Shown: one piece after another, positions 1 to 11,168 of the stretch
Layout of the letters: each line of letters begins with the position of its first letter
Position numbering within the stretch: the first letter of the stretch is position 1
From: Scilla litardierei
Lineage: Eukaryota > Streptophyta > Magnoliopsida > Asparagales > Asparagaceae
NCBI GenBank assembly: GCA_030789695.1
Contig: CM061142.1
Span: forward strand, 159,002,714 to 159,066,713
Direction of reading: 5' to 3'
Length of the DNA: 64,000 bases
Notes under the pieces: model-generated
Told to the model about the DNA's origin: nothing
What the model saw: only the letters and a program-made list of their open reading frames with translations
Database searches by the model: none
Made by a program: the position numbers and the translations under genes

Positions 1-1
1 T

Positions 2-226
2 CCCCCACCACCTGAGGATGTCACAGTCATCAGTTCATTGTCTCCAGATGACTCATCACCATCCCAACATCATCCATCACTCCACCCATCAGAGGTAGTT
101 CCATCCACTCCATCTCCACCTCCTGCTAACACCACAGCTGCACCACCAGCTGAGCCATCCATTCCACCTACACCACCTACCCAGAGACCACCTGCCCAGA
201 GACCACCTGACGGTGGCTCCGTTTGA
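2..226 (+). CDS. Proline-rich C-terminal tail of a gypsy element's last ORF (partial)
   Basis: The frame is open from base 2 and stops at 226, so only the last 74 codons are in the window. The tail is almost entirely Pro, Ser, Thr and Ala, with repeats of the type QRPPAQRPP. It is followed by about 490 bp of non-coding DNA, a polypurine tract and an LTR. This is where Athila/Tat-type plant gypsy elements carry a downstream ORF with a Pro-rich end. No catalytic motif is visible. Function and family are inferred from position and composition alone. Confidence 0.45.
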   Translation, partial: PPPPEDVTVISSLSPDDSSPSQHHPSLHPSEVVPSTPSPPPANTTAAPPAEPSIPPTPPTQRPPAQRPPDGGSV

Positions 227-719
227 TTGGATGACCCTTTGCTCTCCCTTTCATCACTTGGCCCATTATTCCACGTAGACCCGAGGAGCTATGATTGTGA
301 TGAAGGGAAAGCGTAAAGTCATCTACCCAGATGAAAACCATTTCTATGCGTGATATCCCTTATACACCAAATAGAAGCAGTCAATTGAAAAGTGTGTTAT
401 CTATGATTATGTATATCGTTTTTATGCCTTAGACAATGTTTGATGCTAAAATGATTCCATATTTCTTATGATTCACGTTATTCTTAGTTTTTCTATCAAG
501 TGTACCAATATGAAATGATATCGAAATAAAAGCTTTAGTGATGTTTATATTCATTGTTGGTGTAATTTGAGTAAGCGAACCCGACTTCTGAGAGAATGAT
601 CTAGCATTTCCCCTCTTTATCTTCTTTTTCATCTATTTATTTTTCTTTATTTTTAGTCGCCAAGTTCACTTTTTACTTATCTTCCTCGAGGACGAGTAAG
701 AGATAAGCTTGGAGGATTT
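227..719 (+). other. 3' non-coding region and polypurine tract of the Athila/Tat-like element
   Basis: AT-rich DNA with no coding potential. It ends in GAGGACGAGTAAGAGATAAG at 688-707 and a purine-rich stretch (AGCTTGGAGGA) just before the LTR start TGATATTC. A GACGAG...AAGCTTGG-type motif next to the LTR is characteristic of plant Athila/Tat elements, and it fixes plus orientation. Confidence 0.6.
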
Positions 720-1025
720 TGATATTCTCATATTTTACACTTTATTTCTGCATTTTTCCCTGCCATAACGATTGCTCGTATTGCGATTTTAACATTTAAA
801 CGACGATTTTACGATATATTGCACTATCTCTTTGTTTCGTCCGATTTCAGGAAACATGAGGCAATCGGGAGCAATATGGAGCTATGAGTGCTTACATGCG
901 TGCCAGAGCATCAGTCACGATGATATTGGAGAGCTAACGGCGCTGGATGATGAGTAGAAGAGGAAGAAAGGCCAAAGAATCGACAAGGAAGTGAGAAGAA
1001 GGAGAAAAGAGAAGAGAAACAGGCT

Positions 1026-1321
1026 ACTCGACTGAGTGACGCAGCTCACTCGACCGAGTGAAGCTGACACATCTAATTCCAGCCTGAAGAAGAGCAACAA
1101 TGTACTCGGCCGAGTGAGAATTCCACTTGACTGAGTGAGAATCCCACTCGACCGAGTGGAGATAGTAAATCCAAAGAAATTTATTGACAGATCTCTATTT
1201 TTTGGAAGAATCTAAAGTCGGTCTCACTCGACCAAGTAAGCAGACCACCCGACCAAGTGGTTTAAACTGTCCAGAACACTAAAATCTCAGTTTTTCGACA
1301 GATCTGTTACTCGGCCGAGTG
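1026..1321. repeat. Cluster of 13-bp palindromes (ACTCGACCGAGTG type) in U3
   Basis: About eight copies of a 13-bp palindrome occur at roughly 1026, 1048, 1104, 1125, 1146, 1226, 1247 and 1309, with consensus ACTCGACCGAGTG and variants ACTCGGCCGAGTG and ACTCGACCAAGT. They end about 105 bp upstream of the LTR TATA box. Their position suggests a dyad-type protein-binding array, but no binding protein is known to me. Confidence 0.7.
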
Positions 1322-1425
1322 AGCAGTTCAATCGGCCGTATGCACCACCAGCCCAGCTTTGAAACTCGGGTTTTGTAGCGATCTGGGGGCAGATCTGTCA
1401 GGATTTTTTGGATTTTTTGGGCAAC

Positions 1426-1433
1426 TATAAATA
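1426..1433 (+). promoter_or_regulatory. TATA box of the Athila/Tat-like LTR
   Basis: TATAAATA in the context AACTATAAATACAC, about 700 bp into the LTR and downstream of the palindrome cluster. Confidence 0.6.
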
Positions 1434-2449
1434 CACAGTTTTCAGGGCGGCCCAAAAAGAGAATCTTTTGAATTTTCTTAGAAATAATTTTAATTTTAGT
1501 TTTCTTTGGGCGAAAGGATTGGAGAGCAAGATCTTAATTTTCTTATTCTTTGGAGCTTGAACTCAATTGCTTTGTCTAAACTTTTTCAAGTTCATATTCT
1601 TTATGATATATTTCTACTTAGATAAGTGTTTTGTGATGAGTTCTCTTGCACATCTTATTTCTATTGCTTTTTCTATGATGAATTGTGTGTAGTCTCTTTG
1701 CTCTAGGGCAAAGGGATGAACCCTATGGATTTAAAGTATGATATGTGAGATCTATTGAATTGCCATGTTGATAAGCTTGTTAAGGGTTAGGTTGTGATTG
1801 ATTTACTACGGATAGATAGGGATTTCTATTAGATCTTGAGAGATCGAGAGAGGATCTTGATCTATGGGAAGCCCTAGACATTCAATTTAAATCTATAATC
1901 TAGATTCCTTAGAATTGGTGCGCGAGAGCAACCAAAGCTAGCATATTTATTATATTTCTATAATTATATTCGTTTGTATGACGGTAAAATGGATACGAAC
2001 TATCACGATCTAGATTCGAACTCGAGTAGCATGAGAGCGAGATTGAGTTAGAATTGGATAATATTTTCAATTTAATGCTAGTAGTTTCAACTAGGTTTGC
2101 ACGAGAGCGAGGATCTACTTTAGATTACTATAGACTTGCGTAGCGAGAGAGCGTGCATTGGTTCATGACATGGTTACGATAAGTTCACCCTAAACCAAGA
2201 GTAGTAATATATAGATTCATGTTTCACATTGATGCTTGAGATCTATAGTGGGGATTCCCAAGCCTTAGACATTATTATTAATTGAATTTACAAACAATAC
2301 CTTACACGATTGTGACATCGACATTTCTTGACTATTATTTCACCTCTACCTAGTAATCAATATAGATACTAATAGTTCCTCCCATGATTCGATATCCGCT
2401 CACCACTTAACTGTGCGCTTGCGGTAAAACTACATTATTTTCGGAGTAC

Positions 2450-2980
2450 ATCCGGGCACGACCACTCCCCCAGCTGGCCGACCGACTTATTGACCGTAAG
2501 GCTAGGGGCAAGTCCCCTAGCAGGCCAACCACGCATCGACCGTAAGGCTGGGGGAAACACCCCCAGTAGTTTGATCATTTGATCGACCGTAAGACTGGGG
2601 TGGCTCCCCCAGCTGGCTGACCGACCTGTCAACCGTAAGTCTGGGGACAACTCCCTTAGCAGGCCGACCATGCATTGACCGTAAGGCTAGAAGAAACTCC
2701 CCCAGCAGGCCGATCATTCAATCGACCATAAGTCTGGGGGTAGCTCCCCTAGCTGGCGACCGACCTGTCGACCGTAAGGCTGAGGCACCCCCTAGCAGGT
2801 AGACCGCATATCGATTGTCAGGCTGGGGGCAACCTCCCCAGCATGTCGATCATTCGATCGACTGTAAGCCTAGGGATAGCTCCCCAGCAGGCTGACCGAC
2901 CCGACGTCAACCATAAGGCTGGAGGCAACTCCCTCAGCAGATCGACCCTACGTTGACCGTAAGGCTGGGTGGGGTACTCC
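2450..2980. repeat. Tandem repeat, about 47-bp period, ~11 degenerate units
   Basis: The core GACCGTAAGGCTGGGGG recurs near 2488, 2547, 2587, 2632, 2676, 2728, 2769, 2816, 2863, 2910 and 2957. Each unit contains a short inverted repeat, CTGGGGG-n5-CCCCCAG, followed by AGCAGGCCGACC. The array resumes in one or two degenerate units at 55938, so it is the target into which the Angela-like element inserted. It probably belongs to an older Tat/Grande-like element; such elements often carry tandem repeats near a minus-strand ORF. The last five bases (2976-2980, ACTCC) are the target duplication. Confidence 0.75.
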
Positions 2981-4255
2981 TGTTGAGAGATGTAAGCCCT
3001 CGAGGCATTTTATCTATGTAAACATCTTGTTCATGAATGAAAGTATGCTTTTTGGTATCAATTGTCTGAGTAATTTTCTATTGATATGTTGCATAGATAA
3101 TTTCCTTAGACTCATAGCAAGGTCATACATGTTTCGAGATAGCGATCACGATTATGAGAAATTTCTGACCGATAGGAGCTTTAGTCTTAAAGCATTCATG
3201 GTCATAGATGTGTCGAGATAGAGATATCGACACATCGGTCAGACCATTGTGTCTTTATCTTGATGATCTTATAATCATGCGACTTAGTGAAGTCGGAGAC
3301 AAGACACATGTGCTCATTAGAGAATGAGTCCATTGAACGACCCAATAAAGAGTTATCAAATGGTTAAAGCATTAACTAACTGTCATTAATAACTCTCTAG
3401 TGATGACATGCGAGTTGGTCCTTAGGACTTGAGATCATTGTACAAACCTGTGTGTGAACAGTGTCGCTTAGATCTATGATCTAGCTTCGAGGCAAGACCT
3501 GCTGAAAGGTCTTAGGTTGGGTGACACTTGAAGCGTACGGGGTGAGTAGTGATCAAGAGAGGATTCGTCTCTTTCGTTAATAGGAAGTTAGTGTCGTAGA
3601 CTCAGTATGGTTCTTGATAAAACCTTGGCCAAGGTATGTTGTAGGAAGTACAACATGTATGTACCAGAGGCCGAATGATACTGGCTAGTGCTAGCTAGTG
3701 GGGTTGACATTTTACCATACCGTAGGTTATGCAAATGACATAGTTAAGACGAAGGGACTAAAACTGTGGTATTCATCACGGACACAGTCAGAGTGATCAC
3801 GACGACACTTTTGTCGATAAGTCAATCATGTAATTATGATACCGAAATAGGGATGACACCTACTGCTCATGGTTACTGTCGTTTAGGGATTTCAAGTCCT
3901 TACCTGTAGTAGGGTTAGGCTGTAGGCTCTCACACCGAGTAGTATTTTCGTCTTAGTAATAGGAAGAATGTTATGAGGAATGCAATTGATGCAATGGAGA
4001 AATTGAGCTCACAAGTAAGTTATGAGATTAAAGCTAAATAGTTTAGCAATTGGTATCGAAGGAGACTTTCTGAGAAATCCACATGAAGAAATCGCGTTGG
4101 AATCGGGGCTCAAACGAGCCCAGAAACACGAAAACAACAAGAAGGGGCCGCTTAGTGGGTCGGACCCATGCTAGCAGGCGGGCGCCCGCCTGCCCACTAG
4201 CACACCTGCAGGCCCAGTGGGGCCCACCCACTTAGCAGGCGGGTGCGCCCGCTAC

Positions 4256-4390
4256 GGCACAGTGGGGCACGCCCGCATGGCGGGTGGGCACGCCTGCTGC
4301 GGCACAGCGGGGCACGCCCGCATGGCGGGCGGGCGCGCTTGCTGCGGCACAGCGGGGCACGCTCGCATGGCAGGCGGGCGCTCCCGCTGC
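4256..4390. repeat. 45-bp GC-rich minisatellite, three copies, in U3
   Basis: Three near-identical 45-bp units start at 4256, 4301 and 4346 (core GGCACAGCGGGGCACGCCCG). They sit inside a GC-rich palindromic block at about 4160-4480, upstream of the TATA box. The matching part of the 3' LTR (about 54900-55060) is GC-rich but lacks the triplication, so the array expanded or contracted after insertion. Open frames across the unit arise because 45 is a multiple of three and are not genes. Confidence 0.8.
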
Positions 4391-4803
4391 GCCCAGCGGG
4401 GACCGTCCGAAGAGTGGGCGGGTGTGCCCGCTGCAGCTGATGCAGGCGCCCCCAGGTGGGTGCGCTTCCTAGCGTGCCCGTAATGCTATGGGCCCCACCT
4501 AAGGGCCCAGTTTCTAGGGGTTTTGAAACCCTCCATGACTGCTACGAATTGTGACTTTTTGCTCAACTTTAAGCAATTGTTTGAGGGGTCAAACGAAGTC
4601 GAAATTTGTCGTCGTTTGTTCCTATGCGTTTATCGTTCATAGCTCTTCGAAATGATAGGTTGTGTCACTTCTGAAGCTCAACAATGAGGGATATAAAATT
4701 AGTTGAAGTTTATCCTTTGAGAAGGGCAAACTAACTTAATTTAATCTCCCAAATTTTAATAGTCCCACATTGCTCGTGCGACGAGCAAGGGGGTCTGACT
4801 CCC

Positions 4804-4813
4804 TATATAAATA
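4804..4813 (+). promoter_or_regulatory. TATA box of the Angela-like 5' LTR
   Basis: TATATAAATA about 550 bp before the LTR end. In the 3' LTR copy the same place reads TAAATAAATA near 55388, so that TATA box is degraded. Confidence 0.6.
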
Positions 4814-5353
4814 GGGGTCGACACTCCTTAGAAAAATTGCACCAAGTCTCTAATTTGAGAAGCTCCATAATTTTTGGGCACGCTCAGTCTAGAGACAAAA
4901 TTATTCCTCCTCTTATATTTCTTTCGATCCTCCAATCGAGTCCTAACAAAACGCCGAGGAGGTTTGGATCTGATCCAGAAGTCTTTGATGTGGGTCTGCT
5001 CAAGTGAAATCTTCTTCAGCAAGTGATTGGGTCGAAGGCTCGGTGCGGTTCGAGAACCGGTTCAACTCGGGGCGAGGTGCGGCTCGGGACACTGTTTGGT
5101 ACACTTTGTCGGTGCATGCAAAGTTCCGGGTAAGTCAGTATTATTTTCATTTGCAGTAGTTTAGATCTTTCTTCGGGTTGGTCGAACCAAACCCTTAGTT
5201 AATAGATTATCCTGGCTAGGGTGCATGATTACTTAGGGTTATTATTATTAAAGTGTTTAATAATGTTTTCGCTGCATGTTTTTGATTCTAATGTCCGTCC
5301 GACGTAGGACATGCAAAACAAAGATGCCCTAAAGGTCCTTGAAAATCCCAACA

Positions 5354-5369
5354 TTGGTATTAGAGCCTA
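5354..5369 (+). other. Primer-binding site (initiator tRNA-Met)
   Basis: TTGGTATTAGAGCC follows the LTR end directly. It matches the TGGTATCAGAGC-type site complementary to the 3' end of plant initiator tRNA-Met, with one change. Confidence 0.85.
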
Positions 5370-6522
5370 ATCTACGCTAATATAATGCTGCAAAAGTAAC
5401 ATGATTTGCATGTTATGTTTGTTAGAAACATATTATTAATTATGTGATAATTATGAACTTAATTCATGTGATGTTATTAAGTTGTAATTCTAAAATGGCT
5501 ATGTTTCATTCTTGCTTATTTGATAACACAAGAAAACCTTGCTAGGTTAGCCATTAAAAGCAGTCTAATAATTATAAGATAATTTTAGATTGCTTTTGCT
5601 ACGATTTAAAATTGTTTTAAATGCCTAATGCACGATTAGGATAGCACGTCAATAAATCATTCCTTATAGTTGATAAGGAATTAATAAAAGTTATTAACAA
5701 ATCCATAAAATTTTGAATTTTAAGGATTCACTAGTTGATAGAATTAACTTGTTCTAATAAAAGCCTTTTAGTCTATGGCACGCATATAAAAATGATAAGT
5801 TTCATTCAATGGACCATAATCAGGTCAATATGCTTGGCTAAGTTTATTGGATCACCCTAGCTAGACTGGGGATAAGTGATCCTGGCTTAGTCAATTTCCT
5901 GGCTGTGTCCACTAGACCGTAATGAAGGGAATCATGATTATATGACACCCTTGACTATATCTAAGTCTAATACATTGATAATCTTTTTCAAGATAATATG
6001 TAACCCTCCTTACTTTTGGAATTTGGAAACCAGGAATTCATGTTATGGTTGTTGAGTCAACTCAAGCTGTAACATGATTTTTCTTTGGAATCCAATTCCA
6101 TTCAACATATGATGTAGTTCAACTTAACCCAACCCGTCGCGTCATGAACATAACCGAGCGCCGGTGTAAGTTAGGACTGGACAAGAAAGTAAGGGTCAGA
6201 CTAGACTAGTCATTATGACTTGTTAATCAACTAAAGGTCACAAGTGATTAGGGGTAAAAACAGATAAGGGAGTCACATATGATGTGATATATGAAGAGAT
6301 ATCTACCGATCACAGACACAAGCAACTTGTTGAGTCAACTCAAGGTTGTGAGACTCAGGATGATTGTATCCCTTTCCCACTAAATTTTATTGAAATTCGT
6401 TCATTATTATGGCTTAAAATGTTTGCCAAAATAGTGGGAGAATATAATTGGATAAAAACCAATCTTATTATATTTAAAACTTTTGAACACATGCTAATGT
6501 TAGGAGTTCTATTCTTTGCAGC
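5370..6522 (+). other. Leader region without recognisable gag
   Basis: About 1.15 kb between the primer site and the protease fragment. Copia elements normally encode Gag here, but no zinc knuckle and no gag-like frame survives. An open frame at 6284-6592 matches nothing I know. Gag has either been lost, as in BARE-2-like non-autonomous relatives, or mutated beyond recognition. Confidence 0.5.
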
Positions 6523-6831
6523 ATGTCCAGTGAAATTAAATATATCCAAAATAAGAGAGAGTCAACTGGTTATAAGAATAACGACTGGGTAAGAGACATA
6601 AAGAATATACGGGGGCACAAGGAGAAAAGCCAGGCTAATTCCCTAACGTCTGTAATGGTTATACAAAGTGTAGTTCTTTCCGTAACTTCTAATGCATGGG
6701 TATTAGATACCGGTGCAGGCTCTCACATCTGTAACCAGTTACAGGAAATGAGAATTAATAGAAGGCTCGAAAAGCATGAGGTCATTCTCCAAGTCGGTAA
6801 CGCAACAAATGTTGATGTTATAGTCGTGTGA
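6523..6831 (+). pseudogene. pol: Aspartic protease fragment of Angela-like pol
   Basis: Contains AWVLDTGAGSHICN, the active-site region of copia proteases (the DTG triad that cleaves the polyprotein), followed by a ...RRLEKHEVILQVGNA-type stretch usual after it in the Tork/Angela group. Relatives as I recall them have Cys where this copy has Ala after DTG. The frame stops at 6831. A degraded continuation with NLLLKQCYYIPN-like sequence follows to about 6985 before the next open block. Confidence 0.8.
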
Positions 6832-6985
6832 GATGTTAAACACACATTGGCTAGTGGAGCTAACTTGCTTCTGAAGCAATGTTACTATATCCCAAACTTC
6901 CTATGCAATATTATCTCCGTCTCGGCTTTGGCTATATAATTTTACTATCAACGGAAATATTATTAACATTTTCTTTGACAGTACG

Positions 6986-8200
6986 TTGCTAGGTTTTAGG
7001 ACTATAAATAATGGAGTGTACACTTTGTGTAAGGACGTTGTATTAAATGTTAATACACAAAAACACAAGGAATTAGGTTATACCTACCTTTGGCACTGTA
7101 GACTAGGCCATCTCGGAGAGAAGAGACTGAGCAAATTACATAAAGAGGGGTCCTTGGACCTCTCGAATTATGAGTCCTACGACACTTGCGAGTCTTGCCT
7201 CAAAGGTAAGATGGCTAAAACTCCTTTTGTAAGACAAGTGGAGAGAGTTGATGAACTCTTGGGTCTAGTACATTCTGATGTATGTGGACCCATGTCTACA
7301 TTAGCCAAAGGAGGATATTCATATTTCGTTACGTTTATTGATGATCACTCTAGGTTTGGACATGTGTTTTTGATGAAACATAAGTCTGGAACGTTTGAGC
7401 GATTCAAAGAGTACCATAACAAAGTTTACAAACAAACTGGCAAAAGTATTAAAATTCTTCAATCTGATCGAGGAGGAGAATACTTGAGCCAAGAATTCCT
7501 TACGTATTTAAAAGAGAATGGGATTCTCTCTCATATCACACCTCCTTATACACCTCAGCATAACGGTGTATTAGAGAGAAGGAATCGCACTTTGTTGGAC
7601 ATGGTGCGACCCATGATAAGTGGCGCTGAGTTGCCTACCCCCCTCTGGGGCTATGCTCTAGAGACTACTGCCTATATTCTTAACAGAATTCTGTCAAAAT
7701 CTATGCTGACAACTCCATATCAGATATGGAGTGGCAATAAACTCCACCTTAACCATTTAAAGGAATGAGGTTGTCCTGCATATGTCAAGAGGCATAATCC
7801 AGACAAACTGGAAGATAGATCTGCCTTGTGTAAGTTTATTGGGTACCAGAAACATTATTCAGGGTACACCTTTTACCATCCTGAAACACAAAAGATTGTT
7901 GTCTCCAAACATGCCATCTTTTTAGAAAAGGAATTCCTTATGAAGGAAGCTGTTGGCAAGGTGGTAGATCTGGAAGAATGTTTAGAAGGAGAATTAACAC
8001 AAGAACATGTGTCAGAACCAGTGGGAGAATCAAAACTTGATGTTTCCCAACCAGTCGTTAGGAGGTCTGATAGGATTCCTCGAGCCCTTGATAGGTACTA
8101 CGGTTTTCTCATAGATGGAGGGGTTGAGGATGTCGTCATTTTAGATGATGATCCTATTAGCGTCCAAGATGCCATTAAGAGTAGAGACTCTGATAAATGA
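6986..8200 (+). pseudogene. pol: GAG-pre-integrase and integrase region of Angela-like pol
   Basis: One frame interrupted only by TGA at 7766-7768, where Trp is expected, and ended by another Trp-to-TGA change at 8198-8200. The zinc-binding pre-integrase region (WHCRLGHLGEKRL...CESCLKGK) comes first. The catalytic core follows, with the D,D,E residues in HSDVCGP, QSDRGGEYLS and LERRNRT. The C-terminal part carries FIGYQKHYSGYTF and an acidic linker to RT. Integrase would join element cDNA to host DNA; this copy is dead. Confidence 0.88.
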
Positions 8201-8951
8201 CTAGATGCAATGAGATCCGAAATTAAATCCATGCACGTAAATGAGGTATGGATAGAGAACGTGCCCAAAGGAAGTGTTCCCATTGGCTGCAAATGGATCT
8301 TCAAGAAGAAGATTGGTGCAGATGGAAAGATAGAAACGTAAAGGCTAGGCTGGTTGCAAAATGTTATCATCGGATTCTAGGAATAGATTATGACGAGACT
8401 TTCTCACCAGTCGCCATGCACAAGTCTATCCGGATCGTACTCGCTATTGCTGCACAGTATGACTATGAAATCTGGCAAATGGATGTAAAGATTGATTTTC
8501 TAAATGGTGATTTAGAGGAACAGATTTACTTTACCAGCCAGAAGGTTTCGAAGTCAGTGGGAGTGAAGGAAAAGCATGTAGCTTGCATAGGTCTATCTAT
8601 GGACTTAAGCAGGCATCAAGGAGTTGGAACATCTGTTTTGACAAGACAATCAAAGAGTTTGGTTTTGTCAGAAATGAGGATGATCCATGTATTTATAAGA
8701 AAACCAGTGAAAATTCTTTAGTCATCCCCGTACTGTACGTGGATGATATTCTTATAATAGGCAACAACATAGGGTTGTTGAAGTCTGTAAAGGAATGTCT
8801 ATCAACTAACTTCTCCATGAAAGACTTGGGAGAAGCATCCTACATATTAGGTGTAAAGATCTATAGAGATAGATCTAAACAGATACTAGGTCTGTCCCAA
8901 GCCAGATACATTGATACCGTGCTCAAACGGTTTAGCATGGAAAACATTTAG
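8201..8951 (+). pseudogene. pol: Reverse transcriptase of Angela-like pol
   Basis: Copia RT pieces lie in at least three frames. KARLVAKCYHRILGIDYDETFSPV and WQMDVKIDFLNGDLEEQIY come first. After a shift near 8540, HRSIYGLKQASRSWN and the catalytic VLYVDDILIIGNN follow (about 8727-8766). The first catalytic Asp (QMDVK) and the YVDD box are present but cannot be read in one frame. The region runs into a stop at 8951. Confidence 0.88.
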
Positions 8952-8996
8952 GGTGGGTTTATACCAGCCAATCATGGAATACACCTTTCCAAGAAG

Positions 8997-9722
8997 ATGT
9001 CTCCAAAAACTGACTTGGAAAAGGAACACATGAGTAAGATCCCATATGCTTTTGTTGTGGGATCTATCATGTATTCTATGATCTGTACCAGACCTGATGT
9101 CGCTTTTACTCTAGGTACAATAAGTCGATATCAGTATGACCATGGAGAAGAACACTGGAAAGCTGTCAAGACAATTCTTAAGTACTTGCGAAGGACTAAA
9201 GCCTTGGTCTTGATTATTGGAAGCGAAGAGCTCAAGGTTGAAGGCTTCACAGATTCCAGCTTTCAGAGTGATATAGATGATAGCAAATCGATCTCTGGAT
9301 ATGTTTTCACTCTCAACAGAAGAGCAGTCAGTTGGAGAAGTTCCAAACACGATACTGTTGCAGACTCCACGAAGGAGGTCGAGTACATAACAGCCAATGA
9401 TGTGGCAAAGGAAGCTGTCTGGATGAGAAAGTTTATAAACTAGTTGGGAATGGTGCCTGCAGTTAAAGATCCAATACCTCTGTATTGCGACAATAATGCA
9501 ACCATCAGTCTGGTTCAAGAACCAAGATTCCACAAGAGATCCGAACACATTCTTCAGAAGCATCACCTGATACGGGATATTGAGAAGAGGAAAGACATAG
9601 AGCTCCTTAGAGTCTGTTCAGAAGACAACATAGCAGATCCATTCACAAAGGCGCTGGCACGCGATCGTTTGGAGAGACTAGTGTGTAAATGTGGTATGCG
9701 ATACCATGATAAATGGGCCTGA
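8997..9722 (+). pseudogene. pol: RNase H region of Angela-like pol
   Basis: Reads SKIPYAFVVGSIMYSMICTRPDV, FTDSSFQSDIDDSKSISGYVFTL, AVSWRSSKHDTVADSTKEVEY and, after an in-frame TAG at 9441-9443, LYCDNNATISL, RSEHILQKHHLIRDI and DNIADPFTKAL. These are the conserved blocks of copia RNase H. The stop at 9722 is 14 bp before the 3' LTR, as expected for the end of pol. Confidence 0.88.
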
Positions 9723-9723
9723 G

Positions 9724-9736
9724 TGCAAGTGGGAGA
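9724..9736 (+). other. Polypurine tract of the Angela-like element
   Basis: TGCAAGTGGGAGA directly before the LTR start TGTTGAGAG at 9737; it primes plus-strand synthesis. The same motif is found reversed at 62168, next to the related minus-strand element. Confidence 0.8.
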
Positions 9737-10628
9737 TGTTGAGAGATGTATGCCCTCGAGGCAATTTATCTATGTAAACATCTTGTTCATGAATGAAAGT
9801 ATGCTTTCTGGTATCAATTGTCTGAGTAATTTTCTGTTGATATGTTGTTTGATAATTTCCTTAGACTCATAGTAAGGCCATATATGTTTCGAGATAGAGA
9901 TCGTGATTATAAGAAATGTCTGACCGATAGGAGCTTGAGTCTTAAAGAGTTCATGGTCATAGATGTGTCGAGATAGGGATATTGGCACATCGAATAAACC
10001 ATTGTGTCTTTGTCTTGATGATCACATAATCATGCGACTTAGTGAAGTCGGAGACAAGACTCATGTGCTTATTAGAGAATGAGTCCACTAAATGACCCAA
10101 TAAAGATTTATCCAATGGTTAAAACATTAACTAACTGTCATTAATAACTATCTAGTGATAATAGGCAAGTTGGTCCTTAGGACTTGAGATCATTGTACGA
10201 ACCTGCGCGTGAACAGTGTCGCTTAGATATTGATCTAGCTTCGAGGTAAGGCCAGCTAAAAGGTCTTAGGATGGGTAACACTTGAAGCTACGAGGTGAGT
10301 AGTGATCAAGAGAGGATTCGTCTCTTCTGTTAATGGGACGTTAATGTCGTAGGCTCAGTACGGTTCTTGGTAAAACCTTGGCCAAGGTATGTTAGAAAGT
10401 ACAACATGTATGTAGCAGAGACCGAATGATACTGGCCAGTGCTAGCTAGTGGGGTTGATAGTTTACCATACCCTAGGCAATGAAAATGACATAGTTAAGA
10501 CGAATGGACTAAAACAACGGCATTCATCATGGACATAGTCAGAGTGATCACGACGACACTTTTTGTCGAAAAGTCAATCACGTAATTATGATACCGATAC
10601 ATGGATGACACCTACTGCTCGTGGTTAC
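9737..10628 (+). repeat. 3' LTR of the Angela-like element, left part
   Basis: Homologous to 2981-3875 of the 5' LTR. It breaks at TTAC (10625-10628), where element A begins, and resumes at 54641 after a second TTAC. Confidence 0.93.
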
Positions 10629-11168
10629 TGTAATACCCTGATAGCTACTGCACAAGTACTAGAGGGGGGGGGGGGGGGGGTGAATAGTACTTTAAAATAA
10701 TTAAGAAGATAATTCCTAATTATCTTGCAAACTCAACCAACAATACGGAAATGAAAATATTGACAACAAAGAAAACAATCGTAAACAATCGAATTAACGG
10801 GTTCGGATCCACCCAAGTCTCCCCGACTTGTTCCCGGTGATCCTACGTCCCAAACACCCGGATCCCCTCCGGATCCCCTCCGGATACTTGAGTTAGAAAC
10901 CTCTAACTCAAATTTGCACAAAGAAATACTTGTAGAAAACCTCTACAAGATCAAATCATACACAAATGAAAATGTGACTCCCACAAACCGGGATCACACA
11001 CAACTTCTCACAACCGAGAGTAAAAACGAGCAATATCAAAGTAAATTGAAATATGAAATGCTTACCACAAAACCCTATGCCTTGAGTAAAACTTAAGATT
11101 TTAGGGCAAGAATGATTTTGGGAAGATGAAGGTACCAAACCCTAGCTCCAAGATGTTGATCAGCAATG
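10629..11168 (-). repeat. 3' LTR of element A, surviving end fragment
   Basis: 540 bp matching 52915 to about 53430 of the 5' LTR of A. It includes a run of about 17 G near 10664-10680. It ends in CAATG at 11164-11168, where B starts. The rest of this LTR (about 1.2 kb) is not found anywhere in the window. Confidence 0.88.

Larger units (their letters stand above)
720..2449 (+). repeat. 3' LTR of an Athila/Tat-like gypsy element
   Basis: It begins TGATATTCTC directly after the polypurine tract, has a TATA box at 1426 and ends in a U5-like stretch (gtgcgcttgcggt at 2412-2424) close to GGAGTACATC. The right boundary is placed where similarity to typical U5 ends and the 47-bp tandem repeats start, so it may be off by several bases. 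No 5' partner is in the window, so its age cannot be judged. Confidence 0.6.
2981..5353 (+). repeat. 5' LTR of the Angela-like element
   Basis: 2,373 bp, TGTTGAGAG...TCCCAACA, followed at once by the primer-binding site. It contains a TATA box at 4804 and a GC-rich repeat block at 4160-4480. Its partner is 9737-10628 plus 54641-55932, about 190 bp shorter; much of the difference is a 45-bp minisatellite present only here. Confidence 0.93.

Noticed and set aside
2450..2980. Short minus-strand ORFs in the 47-bp repeats
   Set aside because: They follow the repeat period and have no family resemblance.
4217..4483. Overlapping open frames of 60-90 codons on the plus strand
   Set aside because: They run through the 45-bp minisatellite, whose length is a multiple of three, so all frames stay open; composition is repeat-driven.
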